Assembly: GCA_036881905.1 (NCBI GenBank)
Contig: JBAJNN010000033.1
Span: 1 to 19,329 of the forward strand
DNA: 19,329 nt
Direction of reading: 5' to 3'
Source: JBAJNN01 sp036881905
GTDB lineage: Bacteria; Pseudomonadota; Alphaproteobacteria; Rhizobiales; Im1
Under the pieces are notes generated by a model, which was given only the letters and a program-made list of their open reading frames with translations, did no database searches and was not told the origin of the DNA. Below are positions 1 to 7,760 of this stretch, one piece after another. The translations under genes were made by a program, and so were the position numbers. How positions within the stretch are numbered: the stretch's first letter is position 1; the number at the start of each line of letters is the position of its first letter.

Positions 1-2
1 CC

Positions 3-68
3 AAGATTATGCGGCTGTAAGGAGAGCATAATCCGATCCGGAGAAGCGAGGATCGAGGAAGATTATGC
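3..68. repeat. Three copies of AAGATTATGC/GATTATGC core, two of them forming an inverted repeat
   Basis: GATTATGC lies at 5-12, its exact reverse complement GCATAATC at 26-33 (13-nt spacer), and a third direct copy at 61-68. The first and third copies extend leftwards to the 10-mer AAGATTATGC. Such arrays are typical of recombinase or transposase end sites, but no recombinase gene is visible and the window edge cuts off the left context. The rest of 1-430 holds nothing I can support. Confidence 0.4.
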
Positions 69-432
69 TTACAAAACAAAACATTAGAGTGGAATGGCGA
101 TTCAATTTGAACGCAAATACCGCTCTAGGGCCTGTTGCCGTTTAAGATTTGCACGGGCCGCGCGGCGAATTTCGCCCCTGACTGCGTCGAAGCCCTCTTC
201 GAGGAGGGTGGCGCACTGGCGAGGTCTTCTTCTATTCAGGGTCAAAATCCGCCGCGTGTGACCAAGGATATGGCGAATCTCGCCCATTTTGGCAGCGTGA
301 ACGCTTTAAAAGGGCGAGCCCTTCCCGCATGGTCTCTCCTGAAACCGGACGATTTTCGCTCATACCGGGTTCCAAATCTTAAACATTAACAGGCCCAGCC
401 TGTCGATCCGCCGCCATTCCCTGTCGGCAAGC

Positions 433-1604
433 ATGTCCTTTGCCCTCATGGGGCTTTGCGGTGGTCGGGTAAATCTATTGACCAATCCCCCTTCTCGCCG
501 AGACGAGGGAGCATTTCGGCATCCAGGGAAACGAGGCGGGCCGGGTGACCCGTTCGTTCAGTTTCGCCTGCGCGGCCGGTTTCTTACTGTCCGACCCCCC
601 TGTCCGACAGATTCGGCCGGCGCCACGTGATGCTGGTGGGGGGTCGTTCCTCATCATCTCGACAATTCCGGTCGGCATTGCCACGACTTTCGAACGACCG
701 CCGACTTTTCGTGTGGTGCAGGGTCTGTCGGCATTCGCCTTTCCGCCGCTCATTCTCGCTTCTCTGAACGGGACTTTGTCGCGGCCATGGCCGCGACGCT
801 CGATTTCGTTGATGTCCCCTGGTTTTCCGACGGCTAGCATCGTTACCCAGCTTTACGCAATCGCCCTGGAAGGGCATGGTCTCAATTCGATCGAGCAGAC
901 ATTCCCGCCAATCTCTCTTCTCTCTCTCAGTCTCATTTTCCCGTTCGTTCACAATGAAAGCCCCGGCGGGAACCGGAACCGGTCTCTGATCGACGTCTAC
1001 GGGAAAACCCCGAGCATCCTACTCGATGCGAAGCTCAAATGGCTCTGTTTCCGCGCGTTGTGCACGCTGTCCGTGCTGGTGGCCTTCCATATCCTTCTGG
1101 ATGGCGACCATCTAGATGGCGACCATGGGGCGAGGGTCTCGGCTGCGAACATTGACCCGCTCACCACGCGGCTTGTCGCCTTGCCGGGCCTGTTCGCCTC
1201 GCTCCTCGCGCCGAGGACCATCGCCAGGATCGGCGCCATCTCCCTGATCGGGTGGCGTTTCCCGCTCGCCGCCGTCGGAGTTGGTTCTCGCCTCAATCGC
1301 GGTGGTTTTCGGCGGGATCGGGGGGCTGCTTTTCGCCAGCGTCGTCGGCATTGGAGGCGGAGCGTTCGCTGTGCCCTCCCTCGTGGGAACGCTCGGAATG
1401 CGCGCCGCTGCGAACTGCCGGGGCGCCGCAATTTCGCTTTACGCCTTCCTCCTGGTTGTCGGCGCGAGTCTTGGCCCACTCCTGGCGTATATCATCGCGA
1501 TGTTCACCTCCCCACTTGCCCTGACGATTCTCGCCGTCGTTGCCGGTCTCCCCGCGCTTGCGACGTGCTTCATGGAAAATGAAATCGATGAGCCCGCGTT
1601 TTGA
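433..1604 (+). pseudogene. Decayed major facilitator superfamily (MFS) transporter
   Basis: Three reading-frame segments together resemble one MFS drug/metabolite efflux protein of the YnfM-like type. The first, from ATG 433, resembles the first transmembrane segment (MSFALMGLCGG). Around 510-1260 another frame gives VTRSFSFACAAGFLLSD, then RVVQGLSAFAFPPLILASLN, a typical TM4-like stretch, and later LVALPGLFASLLAPR. From about 1281 a third frame continues with GGAFAVPSLVGTLGMRAAAN and LLVVGASLGPLLAY to the stop at 1604. Together this is about 390 codons, the usual MFS length. There are at least two frameshifts, and hydrophobic segments are interrupted by prolines and arginines. Family assignment is by recalled resemblance of the conserved loops; the exact substrate class cannot be read. 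No intact partner gene is adjacent. Confidence 0.72.
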
Positions 1605-2434
1605 AAGCCGCGACGTCCCGGACTGATAAGGCCTGCCGCATGGCAATGACCGAAGCGCCCCTGGCCGCCCGGACCGCTGAGGAGACTCTCCGGCCATCGA
1701 AGATGATTTTCACGCGCTCCACGAAAAGGAACACACCTCCCGTCGCGATGCGCCGGTCGAGATGGTCGGCATGCATTTGGTGAGGCGGGCGCGAGTCGCC
1801 AAGTTGGCGATGGCGGCGTTGGCCGTCGGGCCAGCGGGTGCTTCAAGCGCCCTGAAAGACAAAGGCGAGGGTGAGGTGCGCTCGAAGGAAACCACCGGGC
1901 CGCCGAACGGGCCGCTGTCACCCACAACCGCATGGTTAACGAGACCAAGGACCGGGATGATCGCTTTTTCCGCGTTGGCGAATATGGCGCGCGGGCTTCG
2001 CCGGAAGCTGTCGGGGAAAACAGGTTGAAGATGATCTGAAACACAAGGGCGGGGATACTCCCTTCCGTTTTCGTGGGACGGCCTTAGTCCGACCCATTGA
2101 TTTCATTCAGGCGTGATCGGCACTCCCGTGGGACATATCGGCATTGATTTTATTGAGAAAATTGTGTTTTTGCAGCCCCTCGCCCGCCCCAGTTTTCGAA
2201 TGTTTTTATTTCAAGGGTTCATGGGAAAATCTGTCCCAAGCCCGCTATGCCCGCGCCATTTCACATTTCCGCTCTAAAATGTCCAAGCGATTTAAATGCC
2301 TGACAACATCTCTCCCGCGGGCGTTGGGTATGGATCTTTCCCGATGGGGCGGCTCTCGGCGGCTGCGTCGCCGCGCGGGATTTCGTGTTTTTTCAACGGT
2401 GGGAGTGGACTAAAACCGCCCCCAACACCGCCAT
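1605..2434. other. Long spacer without a supportable gene
   Basis: Open frames here are short, overlap on both strands and match no family I recognise. The stretch holds one copy of an 18-bp direct repeat (2254-2271; the partner is at 2429-2446), an ATTTAAAT palindrome near 2290, and a T6 run after a small CGGCG/CGCCG stem near 2360-2395. The stem is not adjacent to the T run, so I do not call a terminator. The stretch may be the residue of an erased gene next to the MFS pseudogene. Confidence 0.5.
2254..2271. repeat. 18-bp direct repeat, copy 1
   Basis: CGCCATTTCACATTTCCG occurs here and again at 2429-2446, identical over 18 bases, with starts 175 bp apart. The second copy contains the -35-like hexamer of the HNH gene's candidate promoter. 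This first copy has no suitable -10 hexamer downstream. It may be a duplicated promoter fragment or a regulator site. Confidence 0.6.
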
Positions 2435-2446
2435 TTCACATTTCCG
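2429..2446. repeat. 18-bp direct repeat, copy 2
   Basis: Identical to 2254-2271. It overlaps the TTCACA hexamer (2435-2440) of the candidate promoter for the downstream HNH endonuclease gene, so a protein binding this repeat would sit on that promoter. Confidence 0.6.
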
Positions 2447-2462
2447 TCATGGCATGTATGAT
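2435..2462 (+). promoter_or_regulatory. Candidate sigma-70-type promoter of the HNH gene
   Basis: TTCACA (2435-2440) and TATGAT (2457-2462) are separated by 16 bp. Transcription would start near 2469 and leave a leader of about 85 nt before the ATG at 2554. The leader includes a GATGA/TCATC hairpin around 2476-2492. Judged by eye only. Confidence 0.42.
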
Positions 2463-2553
2463 ACACGGTCTTGCTGATGATGGTCCGTCATCGGGGGCCA
2501 TGCGATGGACCGCTAACGCAAGTAAGGCGGGCGCGGCAAGGAGAAAACCGAAA

Positions 2554-3114
2554 ATGAACGGCTTGGCCATATCATCGGGAAGTTTTCCGGCTCTGGTGCT
2601 CAATGCCGACTACCGGCCCTTAAGTTATTATCCTCTGTCGGTGTGGTGCTGGCAGGATGCGGTCAGGGCGGTGTTCCTCGATCGGATCAATGTCGTATCG
2701 CGCTATGACCGCGTCGTTCACAGCCCCACTATTGCGTTTCGGCTCCCAAGCGTCATCGCTCTTAAATCCTATGTCAGGCCGCCGCGTTATCCGGCGTTTA
2801 CGCGGTTTAACGTGTTCCTGCGCGACCGGTTTTCGTGTCAGTATTGCGCCAACGGCGAGAATTTAACCTTCGATCACCTGACGCCGCGCTCCAGGGGCGG
2901 CCGGACAACCTGGGAGAATGTCGTGACCGCCTGCGCGTCTTGCAACCTGAAAAAGGGTGGAGAAATGCCCGATGAGGCCCGGATGTGGCCCAAGCAGACG
3001 CCGTATCGGCCGAGTGTCCACGAGTTGCACGCCAATGGTCGCCTGTTCCCGCCCAATTATCTGCATGAAAGCTGGCTTGACTATCTCTATTGGGATAGCG
3101 AACTCGATCCGTGA
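2554..3114 (+). CDS. HNH endonuclease family protein
   Basis: A 186-residue HNH nuclease-fold protein of the small single-domain type common in alphaproteobacteria; its cellular role and DNA target are not established from sequence. The N-terminal part contains the family-typical ALVLNADYRPLSYYPLSVW stretch (residues 13-31). The HNH core shows CQYC (Cys95, Cys98), FDHLTPRSRGG with the DH pair at 107-108, Asn122 in WENVV, and CASC (Cys127, Cys130), so both zinc-knuckle cysteine pairs and the catalytic His are intact. I chose ATG 2554 because AAGGAG (2538-2543) lies 10 nt upstream and homology begins right after it; the frame is open further upstream to 2296 but that part has no family resemblance. 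The 3' end overlaps the convergent dsbB gene by 28 bp. Confidence 0.88.
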   Translation: MNGLAISSGSFPALVLNADYRPLSYYPLSVWCWQDAVRAVFLDRINVVSRYDRVVHSPTIAFRLPSVIALKSYVRPPRYPAFTRFNVFLRDRFSCQYCANGENLTFDHLTPRSRGGRTTWENVVTACASCNLKKGGEMPDEARMWPKQTPYRPSVHELHANGRLFPPNYLHESWLDYLYWDSELDP

Positions 3115-3620
3115 ACAGGGGAAGACCGGGAGGCGTCCGCGCGGCGATGGGCCAATGCGCCCCAAAAGGCGATCACCGCCAAACCGAGGGATAGGATGGC
3201 GTTATAACCCGCCAGCGATAATCCCAAAAACCGCCATGCCGCCCGATCGCAAGCCACGATAGGCGCGGCGCTCAAATCAGGCGGCATATGACTGCTCGGC
3301 ACCCCAAAATGTCGACAAGCGGCCGATTCCGACCACCAGCCCCATTCGAGACCGGCATGGTGGATTCCAAGGCTCGCGCTCGCCAGCATGATGACGCCGC
3401 AAACGGCGAGCAGCCAGTGCCGGGGAATGGGCTTGCCGGTCCATGGCGAACGCAGTTTTGCCGACACTACGACACCAACCACGGCATAATATGGCCACCG
3501 CTCGATGAGGCAGAGAGGGCAGGGTCGATAGAAGCCGAAAATCTCGAAACTCCACGCCCCGACCAAGGTTATTATGCTCACCCAAAAAACGGTCGGGAGC
3601 ACAAAATCCGTACGCTTCAT
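3087..3620 (-). CDS. dsbB: Disulfide bond formation protein DsbB family
   Basis: A 177-residue inner-membrane quinone reductase that reoxidises a periplasmic DsbA-type oxidase. The first redox pair is CPLC (Cys34, Cys37) in RPCPLCLIERWPYY, just after the first membrane helix. The second periplasmic pair is Cys102 (SAACRHFG) and Cys124 (VACDRAAW). The motifs HHAGLEWGWW and GLSLAGYNAILSL are typical of the alphaproteobacterial branch. Four hydrophobic segments fit the family topology. The start is ATG at 3620, with GGGGGAAG 7 nt upstream. It follows the YqaA-type gene on the same strand after 61 nt, probably in one transcript, and overlaps the HNH gene tail to tail. No DsbA gene is visible in the window. 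Confidence 0.9.
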   Translation of the reverse strand: MKRTDFVLPTVFWVSIITLVGAWSFEIFGFYRPCPLCLIERWPYYAVVGVVVSAKLRSPWTGKPIPRHWLLAVCGVIMLASASLGIHHAGLEWGWWSESAACRHFGVPSSHMPPDLSAAPIVACDRAAWRFLGLSLAGYNAILSLGLAVIAFWGALAHRRADASRSSPVHGSSSLSQ

Positions 3621-3682
3621 GATTCAACTTCCCCCGTCATGCGGCCAGAGTGGGTTTACGCGAAATGAGTGGAGCCTATACC

Positions 3683-4261
3683 CTAAACATATGTCACTAT
3701 GAGGAGGCCGACCGCCGCCAGCCCGACCAGGCCCCAAAACGCCCAATTGATATATTTTCCGATCATGTGACTTACCGCCGGTCCGAACCGATAGACGATA
3801 GCCGCTACGGCAAAGAAACGTATCCCCCGGCTGACCAGACTCGCAATGATGAAGCCGAAAAACCCAAGTCCCGTCATGCCCGAGGCGATCGTCACCACCT
3901 TATAGGGGACCGGCGTCACGCCGGCGATGAAAACGACCCATGCCCCGTATTCATTATAGAGATGAGAGAAATTTGTAAAGGCTGGTTCATAGCCGTAAAA
4001 ATCAATGATCGGCTGGGCGATGACGTCAAACAGCGCCGCCCCGATCAGATAGCCGAATAGCCCGCCGGCGACGGATGAAACTGTCGTCAGCGCGGCATAA
4101 AACCATACTCTGGAACGATTGCCGAGCGCCATCGGCGCCAGCAATAGATCGGGCGGGAGCGGAAAAAACGCGCTTTCGGCGAAAGCCACGGCCGCGAGCA
4201 GCCACACCGCATGACGGCGGCGGGCCGCGGACAAAAGCCGGTCATAAAACCGTGCAAGCAT
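3683..4261 (-). CDS. YqaA-type (DedA/SNARE-associated superfamily) inner-membrane protein
   Basis: A 192-residue polytopic membrane protein of the YqaA branch of the DedA/VTT superfamily. DedA relatives are linked to lipid flipping and membrane homeostasis; the exact job of YqaA is not established. Visible marks are AFAESAFFPLPPDLLLAPMAL (acidic residue plus the F-P-x-P-P-D loop), GGLFGYLIGAALFD, the re-entrant-type loop VFIAGVTPVPYKVVTIASGM, and SRGIRFFAVAAIVYRFG. A C-terminal hydrophobic helix follows. I chose ATG 4261 because GGAGG lies 5 nt upstream; an in-frame GTG at 4291 would add ten residues and lacks such a site. It sits directly upstream of dsbB on the same strand. Confidence 0.86.
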   Translation of the reverse strand: MLARFYDRLLSAARRRHAVWLLAAVAFAESAFFPLPPDLLLAPMALGNRSRVWFYAALTTVSSVAGGLFGYLIGAALFDVIAQPIIDFYGYEPAFTNFSHLYNEYGAWVVFIAGVTPVPYKVVTIASGMTGLGFFGFIIASLVSRGIRFFAVAAIVYRFGPAVSHMIGKYINWAFWGLVGLAAVGLLIVTYV

Positions 4262-4311
4262 TGCCACCTCCGGCCATGACCATGATTTCACTCCGACGAC
4301 GTCACCGCACC

Positions 4312-4327
4312 GGCCTTAAACCGCTGG
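4312..4327. repeat. 16-bp direct repeat flanking the DUF1674 gene, right of yqaA
   Basis: GGCCTTAAACCGCTGG occurs here and identically at 4653-4668. The two copies bracket the DUF1674 gene (4367-4582). It could be a duplication scar or an insertion footprint; chance is not excluded. Confidence 0.5.
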
Positions 4328-4366
4328 TATGGGTACAACAGGGCGCAGCGCCAACCCCCACGAAAA

Positions 4367-4582
4367 TCAGAAATCGCTGGCGAGGCCCTTGCGTTCCCAA
4401 TCGCCATGGCGGGTCGGCTCGGGTCCTTCGGCGCCGTTTACCTCCTCGGGCCGGTCGGCGAGGGACTTATCGATTGCGCCGTGGCGCATCATGGCCTCCT
4501 CCAGGGCGCGGCGGGCGGCGGGCGGCACATCGCCGCGCGCCTTGCCCTTACCGCATCGATCGGTCGTGCCCTGCGCGTTCAT
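4367..4582 (-). CDS. DUF1674 protein (succinate dehydrogenase assembly factor 4 family)
   Basis: A small protein of about 71 residues. The C-terminus GPEPTRHGDWERKGLASDF is the diagnostic block of DUF1674/SdhAF4 (family pattern GPEPTRYGDWE+KG...DF), and LPPAA+RAL-like VPPAARRALEEA precedes it. In mitochondria SdhAF4 helps flavinylated SdhA join SdhB and shields it from oxidative damage; the bacterial homologues are assumed to act similarly. The start is uncertain. ATG 4582 gives a family-typical length but has only AAGG about 13 nt upstream; in-frame ATGs at 4615 and 4639 are alternatives without better sites. It lies 105 bp upstream of the yqaA-dsbB pair, same strand. Confidence 0.75.
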   Translation of the reverse strand: MNAQGTTDRCGKGKARGDVPPAARRALEEAMMRHGAIDKSLADRPEEVNGAEGPEPTRHGDWERKGLASDF

Positions 4583-4652
4583 CCGCGCCGTGTCGCCTTG
4601 CGCACATTCTCTCATATCCAGTCGAACACCGATGGGCATCGGGCTATTCATT

Positions 4653-4668
4653 GGCCTTAAACCGCTGG
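4653..4668. repeat. 16-bp direct repeat, second copy
   Basis: Identical to 4312-4327, on the 5' side of the DUF1674 gene. The bases flanking the two copies differ. Confidence 0.5.
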
Positions 4669-4876
4669 CGCAACCCTTAAAGTCGGGGATGACCGATGGT
4701 TCTTTTAAGCATCTTCCCACCGAAACCTTAATCATTCACGACCGATAGGCCAAGGGCCGATTTCGGTGATAAGGCGTCCCGCCTCCCGGCGCCCATGGTC
4801 AAGGCCGCCATGATATGCCATAATGCGTTAAATTTGCAAGGCGTCCCGGCCGAAGAGGAAACACCGAGAGCGGTCG

Positions 4877-5784
4877 ATGCCCGATCCCGTTGAAGTCCTC
4901 ATGCATGCCCGCCGGTTCGGTCATGGCGACTCTCGGCTCGCGCGCCCTGATCGATGTCAGTGACGGCGATACGCCGAATATCCACATGCCCATCCGCATG
5001 CTTTCCCTCGATGCCCCCGGGGTGACCGCAAGGTCGCGGTCCCGCGCCGGAGAGATTGACGCCGGATTCCTTGAATTGGCAGGGTGGATACACCGATGGC
5101 GCGGTGCCCGTGGCGAGGCAATTCGCCGATTACATTCCTCCCGGGCTGGAAACCGGTGGTGCCGGCGGTCTGCAATACACTCAAGGCAAAGCCGCAAGCG
5201 CTTGGTTTAAAGACCGGATCGAGGAGAAGCTTAAAGCCGCGCCAATAGACGCCGGCGCCGGCTTTTCCTGTCGGTCTCGCACAAGCGCGCTCGCCAATGA
5301 CCATCGCCTGCTCGCCTCTGTGTCCCCTCCCACGGCAGACAAGAAAGAGCGCGGATGTCGAGACGCGAACGCGCGACATTCGATCTCGATCTGATAGAGA
5401 GCGGTTGGGCGATGTCCTTTATCGTGGTTCCCAACGGTCCCGGCGAGCGTGATTCGCTCCTCTTTCCCGACCTTGCGATGCAGGGCCGGCGGGCACGGGC
5501 GTGGCCGGTATCGGGAAGAAGTGGTTCCGCGCGCCGATGAAGACCGCATGGGCGAAAGATTTTACTCGATCGCCAGGAGGGTCGTCGATGGCGACCGTGT
5601 TGCACCCCGGGACCGATCCCGCCGGCGCTCGCGCACCGGCGCCGATAGGCGTGAGCGGAAATTGTCCGGGCCGGAGAACGATATGACGATCCCGCCGCAA
5701 TATCGCATCTGGAGTTGGCCCGAAGACCGGAAAAACGCCATCGCCGCATTGAATCCGCTCCCATCACCCGCCTTGAGCGAGTGA
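4877..5784 (+). pseudogene. Decayed staphylococcal-nuclease (SNase/TNase) domain protein
   Basis: Pieces of one SNase-domain protein are spread over all three frames. About 4923-5040 gives LIDVSDGDTPNIHMPIRMLSLDAPG, the first strands with the V-x-DGDT and IR-x-L-x-x-D-AP motifs. About 5150-5240 gives LQYTQGKAASAWFKDRIEEKLK. About 5358-5465 gives RRERATFDLDLIESGWAM then PNGPGERDSLLF, the strand-helix region. The last frame, ending at the stop 5784, gives GPENDMTIPPQYRIWSWPEDRKNAIAALN, matching the family's C-terminal tail. The usual length would be about 300 codons, as here. At least four frameshifts rule out a functional product. ATG 4877 (MPDPVEVLMHARRFG) is a plausible original start. Confidence 0.75.
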
Positions 5785-5882
5785 AACAGTGTCTTGGTGG
5801 CGGAACGGAGGCGTTGTCGCCGAGGCGTTCGGGATCAGGGCTTGCGCCCGCGGCGTTTTTTGCGCTACGCGAGGCCTTCCGG

Positions 5883-5910
5883 TTACTTTAAGGCGTTTTC
5901 GCGCTATCAT
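5883..5910 (+). promoter_or_regulatory. Candidate promoter of asd
   Basis: TTACTT (5883-5888) and TATCAT (5905-5910) are spaced by 16 bp, about 60 bp upstream of the asd start codon. It is the only promoter-like pair I see between the nuclease pseudogene and asd. Confidence 0.35.
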
Positions 5911-5967
5911 GGCCCGTGGCGAAACCTGATCGCAGCGGCGGTCACAGCAACAGCGAGGGGCTTTCAT

Positions 5968-6996
5968 ATGGACTATACGGTCGCGGTCGTCGGGGCCACC
6001 GGCGCCGTGGGGCGGGAAATCCTCAACATTCTCGCCGAGCGGGCTTTCCCCGCCGAGACGGTTCACGCTCTGGCCTCGCGGCAATCCCTGGGGCGGGAAT
6101 TGTCCTTTGCCGATGGCGTCATCAGCTGTGAGGATCTCGAACAGTTTGATTTTTCCAAAACCGATTTTTGCCTTATTGCGGCCGGTTCGGCGATCTCGGA
6201 GCGATGGGCGCCGAAAATCGCCGCGCAAGGCGCCATCGTCATCGATAATTCCTCGCGCTGGCGCCATGACCGCGCGGTGCCGCTGATCGTGCCGGAAGTC
6301 AATGCGCGCGCGCTGGAAGACGCCATGGCAAGGCCCGGCTGGCGTCATATCATCGCCAATCCGAACTGTTCGACCGTCCAACTCGCGGTCGCGCTCAAGC
6401 CGTTGCATGACGCCGCCGCCATCGCCCGCGTGGTGGTCTCGACCTATCAGTCGGTGTCCGGTGCCGGAAGGGAGGCGCTCGACGAATTATGGACCCAGAC
6501 CCGCGGTATTTTCGTGGCCGATCCGCTCGAAACGAAAGCCTTTACCAAGCAGATCGCCTTCAATGTCATTCCCCATATCGATTCCTTCATGGAAGACGGC
6601 GCCACCAGGGAAGAGTGGAAAATGATGGCGGAAATCAAGAAGATCGTCGATCCGAAGATCAAACTCACCGCGACCTGCGCGCGGGTGCCGGTTTTCGTCG
6701 GCCATGCCGAAGCGGTCAATGTTGCGTTCGAGCGCCCCTTGGACGACGATGAAGCGCGCGAAATTTTGCGCAAAGCCCCGGGGCTCATGGTCATCGACAA
6801 ACGCGAGGATGGCGGCTATGCGACGCCGGTCGAATGCGTCGGCGATTATGCCACCTTTGTTAGCCGGATCCGAGTCGATCCCACCATCGACAATGGCTTG
6901 AATTTCTGGTGCGTGAGCGATAATTTGCGCAAAGGCGCGGCACTCAATGCCGTGCAGATTGCCGAGACCATCATCAACCGGGGGCTGGCGCGGTGA
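5968..6996 (+). CDS. asd: Aspartate-semialdehyde dehydrogenase
   Basis: A 342-residue cytoplasmic enzyme that reduces aspartyl-4-phosphate to aspartate semialdehyde with NADPH. This is the branch point to lysine/diaminopimelate, threonine and methionine. The N-terminal Rossmann motif is VAVVGATGAVGREIL (residues 5-19). The catalytic Cys134 lies in NPNCST, the acid/base His246 in VFVGHAEAVN, and the substrate-binding region QSVSGAGREAL is present. The C-terminus has the family's NGLNFWCVSDNLRKGAALNAVQIAE. Length is normal. I chose ATG 5968 because GAGGGG (5955-5960) is 7 nt upstream and the Rossmann strand starts immediately; the frame is open back to 5794 but without similarity. It appears monocistronic, between a pseudogene and a tRNA gene on the other strand. 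Confidence 0.96.
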   Translation: MDYTVAVVGATGAVGREILNILAERAFPAETVHALASRQSLGRELSFADGVISCEDLEQFDFSKTDFCLIAAGSAISERWAPKIAAQGAIVIDNSSRWRHDRAVPLIVPEVNARALEDAMARPGWRHIIANPNCSTVQLAVALKPLHDAAAIARVVVSTYQSVSGAGREALDELWTQTRGIFVADPLETKAFTKQIAFNVIPHIDSFMEDGATREEWKMMAEIKKIVDPKIKLTATCARVPVFVGHAEAVNVAFERPLDDDEAREILRKAPGLMVIDKREDGGYATPVECVGDYATFVSRIRVDPTIDNGLNFWCVSDNLRKGAALNAVQIAETIINRGLAR

Positions 6997-7303
6997 AACG
7001 CCGCTGCGAGACAATCCGCCCTCATCATGACGCCGACGCCCCGGCGGCGGGCGCGGGAACGCTTCGCTCTTCATCATGACAATGACACGGGCGCCTCGGG
7101 GTAATCCCAATATGGGATCGCAGCCGCCGCAAGGCGAGGCCGCCGGTTACGGTGATCGGGACTCCCGCGGCGAATATGCCGTGCGGGGAGCGACACCGGC
7201 GATTTCACGTAATGATTGAGTGGCGGACCTGTCCCGCGGCTTGTTCCCGCGTGGGACGGAATTTGGTTTATTGAATTGAACTATAAAATACTTTTACCGG
7301 AGA
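6997..7303. other. Spacer between asd and the tRNA gene
   Basis: No gene is supported. It holds a 9-bp hairpin with a 2-nt bulge (arms 7231-7239 and 7247-7257, GTCCCGCGG against CGCGTGGGAC), about 50 nt beyond the tRNA 3' end in the tRNA's direction. It has no T run, so a classical terminator is not claimed. A 16-mer at 7152-7167 (GTGATCGGGACTCCCG) is nearly identical to 2113-2128. Confidence 0.5.
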
Positions 7304-7380
7304 TGGTGGGCCCGGCAGGACTCGAACCTGCAACCGGACGGTTATGAGCCGTCAGCTCTGACCGATTGAGCTACGGGCCC
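7304..7380 (-). tRNA. tRNA with CAU anticodon (Ile2 or elongator Met)
   Basis: A 77-nt cloverleaf with encoded CCA is read on the minus strand. The acceptor stem is GGGCCCG/CGGGCCC, the D arm GCTC...GAGC, the anticodon stem GACGG/CCGTC with loop CTCATAA (anticodon CAT), and the T arm GCAGG-TTCGAGT-CCTGC. All stems pair perfectly. The sequence resembles the alphaproteobacterial tRNA-Ile2 whose C34 is converted to lysidine by TilS so it reads AUA, but elongator tRNA-Met has the same anticodon. It is not an initiator tRNA, because the first acceptor pair is matched (G1-C72). Confidence 0.93.
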
Positions 7381-7760
7381 CCATGACGAAAGCGAATCGG
7401 GCGGCCGGACCATGACCCGACCCTGCGGTTTCATGAGGATGAGTTAGCTCATATTGCGCCCGGTGACAATCTCTCTTCGCACAATGGGCGTGATTGCCGT
7501 TTCAGCCATCTCAAGCGCCTTATATCCCCGTCAATCCGCGCGCCCCGTGTCTTCGGCGCCCCGTGTCTTCGGCGCAAGACCCGATTCTTTCCGACGATGC
7601 GATTCCCATGATTCGGTCTCGGCGATCGTCCAAATCATCTTATCCTCTTCGGGCAAGTGCGGCGGGGCTGTTGAGAGCGGCGGGAGATGTGAAATAATTT
7701 ATCAATAAAATCAATGGACTCATGGCATTTATCGATTTTAGACGCTGTTTGTCGTTTTTA
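7381..7760. other. Spacer upstream of the sit operon, with a 16-bp tandem duplication
   Basis: No gene is supported. The unit GCGCCCCGTGTCTTCG is repeated exactly in tandem at 7540-7555 and 7556-7571. From about 7690 onward the sequence becomes AT-rich, as expected for the promoter region of the downstream operon. Confidence 0.55.

Noticed and set aside
545..1582. 345-codon frame read as an intact membrane protein
   Set aside because: Only its middle resembles MFS; the real N-terminus and C-terminus lie in other frames, so it is a pseudogene segment.
1439..2044. 201-codon minus-strand frame
   Set aside because: Partly antisense to the MFS pseudogene, serine/arginine-rich, no motif.
7231..7257. 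Hairpin after the tRNA gene as a rho-independent terminator
   Set aside because: Interrupted stem and no T run in either direction.
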